A DNA stretch of 64,000 nt from Thermoplasmatales archaeon I-plasma (lineage in GTDB: Archaea > Thermoplasmatota > Thermoplasmata > Thermoplasmatales > GCA-001856825): contig ATMD01000003.1 of the NCBI GenBank assembly GCA_001856825.1, positions 1 to 64,000 of the forward strand. Reading direction: 5' to 3'. The translations under genes and the position numbers were made by a program. Positions 42,074 to 51,173 of this stretch are shown piece by piece. The number at the start of each line of letters is the position of its first letter. Positions within the stretch are counted from its first letter, which is position 1. The notes below the pieces were generated by a model. That model did no database searches, had not been told where the DNA came from, and worked only from the letters and a program-made list of their open reading frames with translations.

Positions 42074-43759
42074 TTATTTCCTGGACGAATGGAGGTACCT
42101 GTAGATCATGAAGATAAGTTTCTTCTCTCCCATTGACGGAGAGCCCCACATAATCTGCTTCTTTAGAACCGTATATTTCCCGGAGCAGTTCCTAATGAGC
42201 GCCTCTCCCTTCGACATCATACCATAATCCCCCGCCCTGGAAAGTTTCACTGCAAGTCTACTTGTCTCCAGGACGTGATGAGACCTCTCGTATTCCTCCT
42301 TATCGATGTAACCAAGTTCCTCTTTTTCCCTTAGCAGCATATCTATTGCATCATATGTAGTCTCGACTATCGTTTGCCTATCCATCCAGTTAGTTTCATA
42401 GTTCAGGTAATCTTCCCAGGTCCTACCCTTGTCAAGTGCGTCATAATGTTCAAGCAACGTCCTGAACCTCAACTTGTACCCCTTGGAAGGTGTTTCAAAT
42501 GACATTGATCCCGGGTCCAGGAACGGTGAGAGGGGCGATGTAAATATGAACAATCTCTTGTCACTTTTGTTTGACTCCATCAAATGCTTGGAGTATTTCA
42601 CGTCATCTAGCACGTCTTCCCTTGTCTGGCCGCTCAGGCCAACCATGAAGTAAACATCTATTTTCTTTCCACCAAGGTCCATGAAATCAGAGACGAATTT
42701 TTCAAGCTCCCTGTTCTTGTAGGGTCGACCGTTGCGGAATCTTATATTATCGTTAGATGAGTCAGGTGATATTTCCATGGAAACATCGGATGTAGCTCGC
42801 ATCAGCTTCTTGATTCTCTCCCTAGGATGAGGTACAAATACTTCCATCAGTAGAGGGACGTCCATGCCCTCTTTCTTGAGGTTGTCAAAGATGTAATCGA
42901 TCTCCTTCTCTGACCTCATGAGAAGATCGCCGGCAACAAAAACGGGGATCTTAAGGTCGTCGTTTATCCTCATGATGTCATCTACGATTCTTTTGGAGGA
43001 TCTGTAGATAGGTCCATTCCTGTGGTAGAAGTTCTTGAACGCGAAGTACGACCCCCCGCAAATGCCACAGGAGAACGCGCATCCATGAGTTGACAGTACC
43101 ATTGCTACGGGCTCTTTCATCCAGTCGCAGTACGGTAGATGACCCGATATGTCCATGGTTTTGATGGAGCTCTTGATTATCTGCGAATAATCAAATTCCT
43201 GGTAGTCCATGTCAGGTGTGAAAGTAAACCCGTTGTCCTTTACCTTCCCTTCCGACCTGTAAATCGTGTTTGGTATATCTTCCATTTTCTTCCCAGAGAT
43301 CACCATTTCCATTGGTTTCTCTGTTGTGTCCCCCCTGATTACCAGGTCCACGTCCTTGATTTTGGACATAATTTCAGTTGCGTAGTAGGTAGCAGAGAAT
43401 CCGCCGAGCATGACCTTTATATCTGGCCTCTCCTCCTTTATAATGCGTGCAAGGCTCAGGGCACCGTGGACGTGAGGCAGCCAGTGAAGGTCGATGCCGA
43501 TGTACTCAGTGTCGAGCTTCAGTATTTCCTCATTGAAGCTGTATCTCTTAGAGCTGAGCATCTTCAGCGCTATGTTATCTATCCTCGCCCTGTACCCTCT
43601 GGTGTTTAGGTAGGACAGCATGGCAAGAAAACCGATTGGGTACATCTCAAACACCCCTGTGCTGGGTACAAGCTCGGATATTGGGCCAGCGACGATATCC
43701 CTCTTCCTGAAGTCATAGATGGAGGGGGGATGCATGAGGACAAGATCGAATCTCAACAA
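42074..43759 (-). CDS. B12-binding radical SAM protein
   Basis: The 561-residue protein has an N-terminal B12-binding Rossmann domain (about 1-170: LVLMHPPSIYD, then IKVMLGGFSATYYATEI). The radical SAM cluster is THGCAFSCGICGG (CxxxCxxC) near residue 225. A C-terminal helical domain follows. Proteins of this layout do methylations or ring and lipid chemistry; the substrate is not known. It is co-oriented with menA. Confidence 0.75.
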   Translation of the reverse strand: MLRFDLVLMHPPSIYDFRKRDIVAGPISELVPSTGVFEMYPIGFLAMLSYLNTRGYRARIDNIALKMLSSKRYSFNEEILKLDTEYIGIDLHWLPHVHGALSLARIIKEERPDIKVMLGGFSATYYATEIMSKIKDVDLVIRGDTTEKPMEMVISGKKMEDIPNTIYRSEGKVKDNGFTFTPDMDYQEFDYSQIIKSSIKTMDISGHLPYCDWMKEPVAMVLSTHGCAFSCGICGGSYFAFKNFYHRNGPIYRSSKRIVDDIMRINDDLKIPVFVAGDLLMRSEKEIDYIFDNLKKEGMDVPLLMEVFVPHPRERIKKLMRATSDVSMEISPDSSNDNIRFRNGRPYKNRELEKFVSDFMDLGGKKIDVYFMVGLSGQTREDVLDDVKYSKHLMESNKSDKRLFIFTSPLSPFLDPGSMSFETPSKGYKLRFRTLLEHYDALDKGRTWEDYLNYETNWMDRQTIVETTYDAIDMLLREKEELGYIDKEEYERSHHVLETSRLAVKLSRAGDYGMMSKGEALIRNCSGKYTVLKKQIMWGSPSMGEKKLIFMIYRYLHSSRK

Positions 43760-43935
43760 ACCCTAATTGCTTTCTCGAATTTAACTGATTTGCGTTGATA
43801 AGGCACAGTTCATTTTCAATACGGGAGCGTTTGAGCAGATTTTTCCAGAACTTTTTCAGAAACAGCAAGGCTTTCCATTGTTACAGGGGCTGGAAAAGAA
43901 TTAATCCGTATATCCTATCATCAAGGGGTGATAAA

Positions 43936-45054
43936 GTGAGAGTTCTTGTTCTCGGAGGGGGCATGGTCGGTCAGGGAATTGCATATGCACTGAAGAATGA
44001 AAGCGATATTACTATAGCCGATTATAGCTCTGAGAAACTTCAACGACTTAAGAAGGATCTTGGAGTGGACGTACTGAAGGTAGATGCAGTCAAAGACCAG
44101 CTTGCGCCAGTCATGAAGGATTTTGATGTCGTTTCTGGAGCACTGCCTGGAAGGCTGGGAATGAAGGTCATACGGGAAGCCTGCAGGGCAGGAGTTGATC
44201 TGGTGGATAATAGCTTCATGGAGGAAGATTTCTATGCTCTAGAAAAGGATGCGTCGCAATCGGGCATAACAGTAGTTCCTGATGCAGGCATAGCGCCTGG
44301 ATTATCAAACGTGATTGTTGGAAGAATAGCAGCTGACTACCCCCAACTCGAAAACGTTGATATCAAGGTAGGTGGTCTTCCTGAGAGGGACATTCCACCA
44401 ATAGGGTACAAGGTTGTCTTTTCTCCGATAGATACCCTGGATGAATTCACAAGGAAGGTGAAGATCCTGAAGAACGGGAAGATCACCGAAACAGAACCGG
44501 GAGAAGGGTTGGAGTATTTCTTCGTCAATGGACTCGGTTCACTTGAGGCGTTCTATACGAACGGTCTAAGGTCTCTGCTCAGGAACATCAAGGCGACCAA
44601 CATGGTGGAGAAGACAGTAAGATACAGGGGTCACATTGAGAAGATGAATTTCCTCAAGGATCTTGGGCTGCTGGATGAAACAACGACCGACGTTAACGGT
44701 GTAAAAGTTGTTCCAAAGGAACTGCTTGCCTCCCTCTTCCTGAAGAATCTTAGCTTCCCTGATGTGAAGGACATCCTTTACATGGAGATCCGTGTCACGC
44801 CAGCAAATGGGAAAGAGGAGATTGTTTATACGGTCTTTGACAAGGAGGACGAGAAGACTGGTTTTACGGCAATGACAAGGACCACAGGCTTCACAAATGC
44901 AGCCATAACCAGGTTGATGCTCAAAGGTGCAATCAAGGAAAAGGGAATAGTTCCGCCTGAAATTGTGGGTAGCAACGAGAACAACTTCAACGAAATAATC
45001 AGGTTCTTGGAGAAAATGGGTGTAACAGTTTCAAGCAACAAGAACAGGATATGA
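43936..45054 (+). CDS. Saccharopine dehydrogenase-like oxidoreductase
   Basis: The protein of about 372 residues begins MRVLVLGGGMVGQGIAYAL (NAD(P)-binding loop) and continues with the saccharopine dehydrogenase fold (DVVSGALPGRLGMKVIREAC, VPDAGIAPGLSNVIVGR). The GTG at 43936 follows an AGGGGTGAT ribosome site, which is better than the upstream frame at 43795. It may work in lysine metabolism or a related imino-acid reduction. It overlaps dph6 by ATGA. Confidence 0.75.
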   Translation: MRVLVLGGGMVGQGIAYALKNESDITIADYSSEKLQRLKKDLGVDVLKVDAVKDQLAPVMKDFDVVSGALPGRLGMKVIREACRAGVDLVDNSFMEEDFYALEKDASQSGITVVPDAGIAPGLSNVIVGRIAADYPQLENVDIKVGGLPERDIPPIGYKVVFSPIDTLDEFTRKVKILKNGKITETEPGEGLEYFFVNGLGSLEAFYTNGLRSLLRNIKATNMVEKTVRYRGHIEKMNFLKDLGLLDETTTDVNGVKVVPKELLASLFLKNLSFPDVKDILYMEIRVTPANGKEEIVYTVFDKEDEKTGFTAMTRTTGFTNAAITRLMLKGAIKEKGIVPPEIVGSNENNFNEIIRFLEKMGVTVSSNKNRI

Positions 45055-45725
45055 AGGCCGTCTCCCTGCTGTCAGGAGGGAAGGATTCTTTCCTTAGCCT
45101 CCTCATAGCATTATCAATAGGCATGGATGTTGAGAGAACGATTACCGTCAAGGCTGAACAAGATTCGTTCATGTTCCACTTCCCGAATGTGGAACTAGGA
45201 AGCAAGCTATCTGATATCATGGGGATAAGGAACTCCCTCATAGACGAATCCAGTTTTCAGGAAACGTTATCAAAGTTCCAAGGATACTTCCTTGTAGCGG
45301 GTGCAGTGGAATCCGAGTTTCAGAAAACAAGGCTTGAGGAGATCTGCCAGGAATATGGCCTAAAGACATTCTTCCCCCTATGGAGGAAAGACCAGGAATC
45401 AATAATTCGCGACTTCATTTCCTCCGGCTCAAGGGGTATTTTCGTTTCAGTGGCAGCTGAAGGCCTGGGGGAGGACTTCCTGGGCATGCCAATAACAGAG
45501 GAATCCCTCGAGAAGCTGAAGGCAGTCAAAAGGAAGTTTGGAATTTCAATCGTAGGGGAGGGAGGGGAATACGAAACCCTGGTTACCGGCTCCCCATTCG
45601 CATCGAAGAGCATAGAGATTACTGGATCGGAAATTATAGATAGGGGTATCCAGAAGAACCTTAAGATCACCAGTTACAGGATTGTCAGTCCCTCACGAAA
45701 TGGGATACACCGGACGGATCGCTGA
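45051..45725 (+). CDS. dph6: Diphthine-ammonia ligase
   Basis: The 224-residue adenine-nucleotide alpha-hydrolase has LLSGGKDSFLSLL (PP-loop), then GIFVSVAAEGLGEDFLG and IVGEGGEYETLVTGSPF, the Dph6 signature. It makes diphthamide on elongation factor 2. Its 3' end overlaps the convergent ZPR1 gene by about 40 bp. Confidence 0.88.
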   Translation: MKAVSLLSGGKDSFLSLLIALSIGMDVERTITVKAEQDSFMFHFPNVELGSKLSDIMGIRNSLIDESSFQETLSKFQGYFLVAGAVESEFQKTRLEEICQEYGLKTFFPLWRKDQESIIRDFISSGSRGIFVSVAAEGLGEDFLGMPITEESLEKLKAVKRKFGISIVGEGGEYETLVTGSPFASKSIEITGSEIIDRGIQKNLKITSYRIVSPSRNGIHRTDR

Positions 45726-46152
45726 TTGAAATTGAAAATTTCAGCCTGCCTTCAATTGCATCGTTTATTCTCGATTCAATCTCATCTACCTTTGTCTTAT
45801 CCTCAAAGAGGGGCATCAGCTGGAGGAACCTGTTCAGGAGGCCTTCAACATTAGTTATGAACGACTCGGCTAGTGGCCCCGGGAAGAGTTCCAGTCCCAA
45901 TTCAGGAATGATGACAGTCCCTCCGCTCCCTCTCACTATCTTTATCTCCAGGTCCTTCTTCCCCTTTATCTCGACCTTGTCCTCTTTCGGGAAATTGCCG
46001 TGGAATCCAAAGTCGTTGATCCTGTATCCGCAGCTCCTGCACCTCAAGTAATATACTACAACATTCCCGAAGTGGGGGACATCTATCTCAGTTGTCCCCC
46101 GCTCCAGGTCCTTTGATGAGCAAGCGGGACAGGTCAGATCTGATTCATCCAT
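45685..46152 (-). CDS. ZPR1-type zinc finger protein
   Basis: The 155-residue protein has CPACSSKDLERGTTEIDVPHFG and LRCRSCGYRINDF, the ZPR1 four-Cys finger and its following beta domain (GTVIIPELGLELFPG). A single ZPR1 unit is typical of archaea. Its function is linked to elongation factor folding in eukaryotes; it overlaps fni at its start. Confidence 0.85.
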   Translation of the reverse strand: MDESDLTCPACSSKDLERGTTEIDVPHFGNVVVYYLRCRSCGYRINDFGFHGNFPKEDKVEIKGKKDLEIKIVRGSGGTVIIPELGLELFPGPLAESFITNVEGLLNRFLQLMPLFEDKTKVDEIESRINDAIEGRLKFSISISDPSGVSHFVRD

Positions 46153-47183
46153 TCAATCAGTCGACCCCTGTAGATTCTCCGGACCTTCTTAACATCGCTT
46201 AGTTTAGAGCACCCGGTCAAAAGCATCGCGCTCTTCAATTCAGTTTCTAGCTGTGAGATCAGTTTTGATACTTCCTTGTCGGACTGGAGGGCGGCCTTGA
46301 GGAATGTTGAAGCCAATCCTCCCAGCGTTGCTCCCATTGCGATCCCCCTGAAAACGTCCAGGCCGGTTCTTACTCCTCCTGATGCTATGAGCGGCAGTTC
46401 AACATTTGCAAGTACAAGGCTGATTGGTGATGGAATTCCCCAATTCCAGAAAGTTCTGCCAATTTGCTCCTTCACTGAATCTTCCCTGTTCCTGCTCCTT
46501 ACGGATTCAACTGCTGCGAAGGATGTTCCTGACCTACCGCCCACGTCTATTGCCGCTACACCAAGCTGCTTGAATTCCATGGCATCCTGCATAGAGAAGC
46601 CTGCCCCCGTCTCCTTCGGTATAACCTTGTATTTCTTCGACAGCTCTCCCACCCTCCTCTTGATTCCCTTGGAGTTCCTGTCGCCTTCTGGCTGAGAAAG
46701 TTCCTGAACAAAATTGAAATGAACGGCTAGAGCATTTGCTTTAACCAGACCAACTGCATAATCAATGTCAGAATCTGTCAACGCATCACGTTTCTGCCTT
46801 ATGAGCTGAGGTGCACCAACATTAGCAATCCTGAATGGAACGTCATATTCAGCAACGATGGAGTAAGAGTCTCCCACCGCTTTGTTCTGGATAGCTGCTC
46901 TCTCAGAACCGACTCCCATAGCTATTCCAGATTCTGCCGCCCCCCTTGCGAGGTTCTCATTTATCTTTTTCGTGTCAGGGTGTCCACCAGTCATTGAAGA
47001 TATAAGGATGGGAAGCTTCAGTTTCCTGCCAAGGAAGGTTGTTGAGGTATCAATCTCGTCGTAATCTACCTCAGGCATGGATTTCTGTATTATGTCGATG
47101 TCGTCCCAGTAATTGTAATTGTGAGCGACATCCTGGGTGCTAATTATCTCAATGTGCTCCAGCTTTCTCCTCTCGACTGTCAT
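46134..47183 (-). CDS. fni: Isopentenyl-diphosphate delta-isomerase, type 2
   Basis: The 349-residue FMN enzyme has HIEIISTQDVAHNYNYWDDI at the N-terminus, LPILISSMTGGHPDT, GVGSERAAI, VHFNFVQELSQPEGDRN and LIASGGVRTGLDVFRG, all typical of type 2 IPP isomerase. It makes DMAPP for archaeal lipids. Overlap with the isopentenyl phosphate kinase gene (ATGA) marks a lipid-precursor operon. Confidence 0.92.
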   Translation of the reverse strand: MTVERRKLEHIEIISTQDVAHNYNYWDDIDIIQKSMPEVDYDEIDTSTTFLGRKLKLPILISSMTGGHPDTKKINENLARGAAESGIAMGVGSERAAIQNKAVGDSYSIVAEYDVPFRIANVGAPQLIRQKRDALTDSDIDYAVGLVKANALAVHFNFVQELSQPEGDRNSKGIKRRVGELSKKYKVIPKETGAGFSMQDAMEFKQLGVAAIDVGGRSGTSFAAVESVRSRNREDSVKEQIGRTFWNWGIPSPISLVLANVELPLIASGGVRTGLDVFRGIAMGATLGGLASTFLKAALQSDKEVSKLISQLETELKSAMLLTGCSKLSDVKKVRRIYRGRLIEWMNQI

Positions 47184-47923
47184 GTGATCACCGTGGACTT
47201 CGTCTCCTTCCCCTCCAGGGAATCACTAAGCCTGTCAGGTCTCTTTCCGTTGATTATTATCACTCTGCCTGTATAGTGTACTATTTTCTTAATTCTTTCC
47301 ATCTTCCCCGCCATGGAACCAGTAGCATCTCTTTTAGTGTCTATCACTTCGATCTCACTTGCCCTGATCTTTGGGATAAATTTAGCCCTCTTGTTGACCT
47401 TCGGGTCGGAATCATAAAGTCCGTCGACGTCAGTGACAAAGACAACTGACCTTGGCCTGAACCTTCTTGATAAATCCAGAGCTATCTCGTCCCCTGAGAT
47501 TATCCTGTATTTTCCCCTATAGACAATTATGTCTCCGTAAAGCACAGGAATGAATCCGTTGGCCAGGAGCGTTTCAACTATCTTGAAATCGGGCAAACTC
47601 CCATGGTAGATTGCGTGTGGTGGTACTGCCACTCCTCTGACACCCTTCTCGTTGAGCTTATCTACGATTGCAGAATCGAGTGCAAGGACGTCACTCATAA
47701 CCCTTGAGATCGATGCCTCCCTCCCCTTTGATGGTCCAGGTTTTTCAAGACCATGTTTGAGTGCAAGTATGTGGCCGAAGGATCCCGCACCGTGGATGAG
47801 CACCATTTTCTCCCTGCTTTTAGAGAGAACATCAAACAATTTTACTATGGCGTCTTCGTTGATCTTCCTGTAACTGTCTTTTTCAGTTATGATGCTTCCA
47901 CCGAGTTTTAAAACAATCACCAT
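47180..47923 (-). CDS. ipk: Isopentenyl phosphate kinase
   Basis: The 247-residue protein has MVIVLKLGGSIITEKDSY, then LIHGAGSFGHILALKHGL with the catalytic His in HGAGSFGH, then VVFVTDVDGLYDSDPKVN. The ATG at 47923 gives the standard N-terminus; an upstream in-frame ATG at 47953 only adds ten residues. It makes IPP in the archaeal mevalonate route and is coupled to fni. Confidence 0.9.
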   Translation of the reverse strand: MVIVLKLGGSIITEKDSYRKINEDAIVKLFDVLSKSREKMVLIHGAGSFGHILALKHGLEKPGPSKGREASISRVMSDVLALDSAIVDKLNEKGVRGVAVPPHAIYHGSLPDFKIVETLLANGFIPVLYGDIIVYRGKYRIISGDEIALDLSRRFRPRSVVFVTDVDGLYDSDPKVNKRAKFIPKIRASEIEVIDTKRDATGSMAGKMERIKKIVHYTGRVIIINGKRPDRLSDSLEGKETKSTVIT

Positions 47924-47988
47924 TTGCAATCCTGTCTGAATTAATAAAATCATGGAAGATTGTTTATTTGTGAAATAATTGTACGTCC

Positions 47989-48981
47989 ATGCCTATGGAC
48001 GTTTCAATCTTCAGATACGTCGATTCGATTCCTGAAAACAATATCAACTTTGCATCAAGTGCGATGAGGGGCATGAACCCTGACGGTCTTGGAGGGGCAG
48101 ATGTTGAGGAACAGATTGCGAAGCTTTATGGAGTGCAGAAGGAACAGGTGATCGTCACGCCTTCCAATACCTTCGGCTCGTTTTTCACGCTTTATCACCT
48201 AAGGAATAAGATTTCGTCTATGGTAACAATCACACCGGAATATCCAGTCTTTCATTATCAGGCAAACGAGATTGGAATCAAGTCGTCTATGGACAATAGA
48301 ATATCTGCAGAGGGGCTGGACCTGTCACCGTGGGACGTGGAAGAGAAGACGGCATATTTCATCAGCAACCCAAATAATCCAACGGGACTGGCGTGGAGTG
48401 AGGAAAGCATAAAATCAATTGCACGGGAAACGGAAGGAAATGAGTCTTATTTGGTAATAGACGATACGTTCTCGTTCTTCAACGGGTCATTCCCTAGGAA
48501 GATGGAAACTGGTAATACAATAATCCTGGGGTCTGTTTCAAAATTCTTTGGGGAGTCCGGGATAAAGATGGGATGGATAATAGCTGGAAGGCACATCATA
48601 GATGACATGAGGGAGCTCATTGGGCTCATGGTCCCGGTTATCTCAAACGCCGTAAAGAGAAGGGGCAGTTATCTTCTCAGCAACATAAACGTGTACAAGG
48701 AATACAACAGGAAGAAACTCGAAGAAAACTCAAGGATATTATTTGAGAATCTTGACGAATATATCATCGGATTCAAGGGAAGCATCGTGAATGCAATATC
48801 TGTTGAGGGAGCGTCCACGAAATTCTCATTATCACTTATGTCTGAAGGGGTATCTACAGTCCCTGGCTATTACTTCGGGAGCGATTCGCTTGTCAGGGTT
48901 GGAATTGGTGCTGAGGACGCTGAGAGGACTGAAAAAGGGGCGAAGATAATAGCCAAGATGATATCAGAATGGAAGAGATAA
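47989..48981 (+). CDS. PLP-dependent aminotransferase, class I/II
   Basis: The 330-residue fold-type I aminotransferase has YFISNPNNPTGLAWSEESI, YLVIDDTFSFFNG and LGSVSKFFGESGIKMGWI, where the Lys of SVSKFFG binds PLP. It resembles histidinol-phosphate or aspartate-type enzymes but is shorter. The substrate is uncertain. It overlaps herA. Confidence 0.8.
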   Translation: MPMDVSIFRYVDSIPENNINFASSAMRGMNPDGLGGADVEEQIAKLYGVQKEQVIVTPSNTFGSFFTLYHLRNKISSMVTITPEYPVFHYQANEIGIKSSMDNRISAEGLDLSPWDVEEKTAYFISNPNNPTGLAWSEESIKSIARETEGNESYLVIDDTFSFFNGSFPRKMETGNTIILGSVSKFFGESGIKMGWIIAGRHIIDDMRELIGLMVPVISNAVKRRGSYLLSNINVYKEYNRKKLEENSRILFENLDEYIIGFKGSIVNAISVEGASTKFSLSLMSEGVSTVPGYYFGSDSLVRVGIGAEDAERTEKGAKIIAKMISEWKR

Positions 48982-50420
48982 GAATGGATCCAGTTGGAAT
49001 TCTCTATGGGGATATTCATCCCACACTCGTTAACTGTTCCGTCTCAGGAAAGCTCCGCCAGGGGGACTACGTAAAACTCAAGCATCACGAGGACGGATGG
49101 GTGCTTGGGAAGGTGGACGCAATTGAGGCAAAGACGAATTTGTCCATTGAGAAGTCCTACCAGATAATGGAGGGGAACAATGTGGAGATACAGCAGACCA
49201 TATCTGCACAGATAGTTGTGATAGGTTATCTTGATAATAAAGGAATTCTCCAGTACCCCAGGACACCATTTCTGGCAGGAACTCCAGTGTACCTAGCAGA
49301 CGATGATTTCATATCATCGACCCTTAACGTTGGAGTAGGGAAGAAGGGCCGTGCCTACATCGGGCTGATTTACGGCCATAGCATTCCATTCTCCATAGAC
49401 ATAAATTCCATGGTGCAGAAGCACATCTCCGTGATGGCTAAAACTGGAGGGGGAAAGAGTTACCTCACAGGTGTCATAATAGAGGAGCTCATAAAGAATG
49501 ACGTTACAGTAGTTGTCATAGACCCTCACGGTGAATACGGGTCTATGAAGAACAAGGCGTCTGATTCAGAGGAAATGAAGAGATTCTCGATCCATCCTGC
49601 TTCGTACGGTAACAGAATAGTAACTTATTCTCCAGACCATGGAGACGAAAAACTCACATTCACCCTGTCGCAGATAAACGTCAAGGAACTTGTCAGCATC
49701 ATGAATCTTTCTGATCCCAAATCATACGTTTTGCCATTGAGGAAAGCGATTGATGCAATAAGATTGTCAAGCAGGGATTATGATTTCGACGATATCATAA
49801 AGGAGCTAAAGAGGCAGGACGATTCATCCCTGTCCCAGACTCTCGAGAAGGAGCTGATTTACCTAAAATCGCTGAACGTCCTCGGAAAGAGGGGGCTCAG
49901 GGTGGACGAACTCGTGTCAAAGGGGAAGGTTTCGATAATTGAAATGAAAGGTCTTCCGCCTGACATGCAGGAACTTATAGTGCAGAGACTCCTTTACGCT
50001 CTATTTGAAGCGAGGAAGAAGGAACGAATACCTCCGCTTCTTGTCGTTGTGGAAGAAGCACATAATTTTGCACCTCAGCAGGGAAAGGCATTCTCATCAA
50101 AGATCATGAGGACTGTTGCTTCCGAAGGCAGAAAGTTCGGTTTTGGGTTGCTGGTGGTATCACAGAGGCCTGCGAAGGTGGATAAGAACGTACTGTCCCA
50201 ATGTGGCACACAACTGATCCTGAAGGTTACCAATCCTAACGACCTGAAGGCGATAGGGAACTCCGTAGAAGGTCTTACGAACTCTTCACTTGATGAAATC
50301 CAGCGGCTGCCAGTTGGAACTTCCTTAGTTGCTTCGCCAGAGCTTCCAATTCCTCTTTTCATAGAAGTAAGGCCTAGGGAAACCGACGATGGAGGGAAGA
50401 ACGTGAGGGTCGTAAGATGA
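48969..50420 (+). CDS. herA: HerA bipolar DNA helicase
   Basis: The 483-residue protein (478 if it starts at the ATG at 48984, MDPVGILYGD) has the HerA N-terminal barrel, Walker A SVMAKTGGGKSYL, VVVIDPHGEYG, Walker B LVVVEEAHNFAP and the arginine-finger segment VVSQRPAKVDKNVLSQCGTQ. HerA normally works with NurA, Mre11 and Rad50 in end resection; none of those is next to it here. It overlaps DUF357. Confidence 0.9.
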   Translation: MEEIRMDPVGILYGDIHPTLVNCSVSGKLRQGDYVKLKHHEDGWVLGKVDAIEAKTNLSIEKSYQIMEGNNVEIQQTISAQIVVIGYLDNKGILQYPRTPFLAGTPVYLADDDFISSTLNVGVGKKGRAYIGLIYGHSIPFSIDINSMVQKHISVMAKTGGGKSYLTGVIIEELIKNDVTVVVIDPHGEYGSMKNKASDSEEMKRFSIHPASYGNRIVTYSPDHGDEKLTFTLSQINVKELVSIMNLSDPKSYVLPLRKAIDAIRLSSRDYDFDDIIKELKRQDDSSLSQTLEKELIYLKSLNVLGKRGLRVDELVSKGKVSIIEMKGLPPDMQELIVQRLLYALFEARKKERIPPLLVVVEEAHNFAPQQGKAFSSKIMRTVASEGRKFGFGLLVVSQRPAKVDKNVLSQCGTQLILKVTNPNDLKAIGNSVEGLTNSSLDEIQRLPVGTSLVASPELPIPLFIEVRPRETDDGGKNVRVVR

Positions 50421-50701
50421 CCATACAGGAGAGGTGCAAGAGGTACATTGAAATGACAAAGGAGGCCCTAGAATGCGTGAAAATATCCCCTTCAAAGGAG
50501 AGCTTCCTAAGCAAAGCCGCAAGTGACTTCATTGATATGTGTAACAACTACCTGAACGATGCAAGCTACTTCTACGAAAAGGGAGACTTTGAGAACTCGC
50601 TTGCTGCCAGCTCATATGCATACGCCTGGCTTGATGCCGGAGTAAGGCTTGGAATACTGAACGCGACTGGCGATTACAAGAGATTTACGCAGTATTCTTA
50701 G
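50417..50701 (+). CDS. DUF357 protein
   Basis: The 94-residue all-helical protein has the DUF357 pattern: CKRYIEMTKEALE, MCNNYLNDASYFYEKGD and ASSYAYAWLDAGVRLGIL. It is an archaeal family of unknown function often near DNA repair genes. It overlaps herA by ATGA. Confidence 0.8.
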   Translation: MTIQERCKRYIEMTKEALECVKISPSKESFLSKAASDFIDMCNNYLNDASYFYEKGDFENSLAASSYAYAWLDAGVRLGILNATGDYKRFTQYS

Positions 50702-50991
50702 CGGTATGTGCTGTAATCGTAGATCAGGTCTATGAGTCGCTTGCTTGTGCTCTCATCGATTATCCCTTCATTCTTCTTTACCAAAACATAATCTCGAGCT
50801 TCCAGGACCCCGTTTTTAGCTGCCTTTGCATAAACAGAGCCAATTACACCCCCCCTGACACTCTCAGGGAGATCCTTCAAACACTTTCCCAAAAGAAACC
50901 TGAACTCCTCGTTTTTCCTCATATTGAGTTTTCTCAATTTCCTCTTCGTCTCAATTCCGTTTGCTGTCGTAGGGGTTCGATTTACCTCCAT
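50698..50991 (-). CDS. Unknown small basic protein
   Basis: The protein of about 97 residues converges on DUF357. A TATA-like box (aaatatttaaatg, minus strand, about 51019-51031) suggests transcription from near 50998 and a leaderless start at ATG 50991 rather than 51018. Helical C-terminal part (GVLEARDYVLVKKNEGIIDE). No family was recognised. Confidence 0.5.
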   Translation of the reverse strand: MEVNRTPTTANGIETKRKLRKLNMRKNEEFRFLLGKCLKDLPESVRGGVIGSVYAKAAKNGVLEARDYVLVKKNEGIIDESTSKRLIDLIYDYSTYR

Positions 50992-51173
50992 CTGTAACTT
51001 CGAATCAATACGTAACATTTAAATATTTCTATGTGGAAGGCAAATTCGGTCCTTCTACGAGTGCGGAAAAGCCTTCTTCCAACTTCCTCATGCAAGATAA
51101 CCGGGAGGGGGTCGGAGACAATTTTGTGCACACATACCGGCAAATAATTTATTGTAAGTTACCTTAGGCATTC

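Noticed and set aside
43795-43935. N-terminal extension of the saccharopine dehydrogenase-like gene
   Set aside because: The extension is not family-like, and a good ribosome site precedes the GTG at 43936, which gives the standard Rossmann start.
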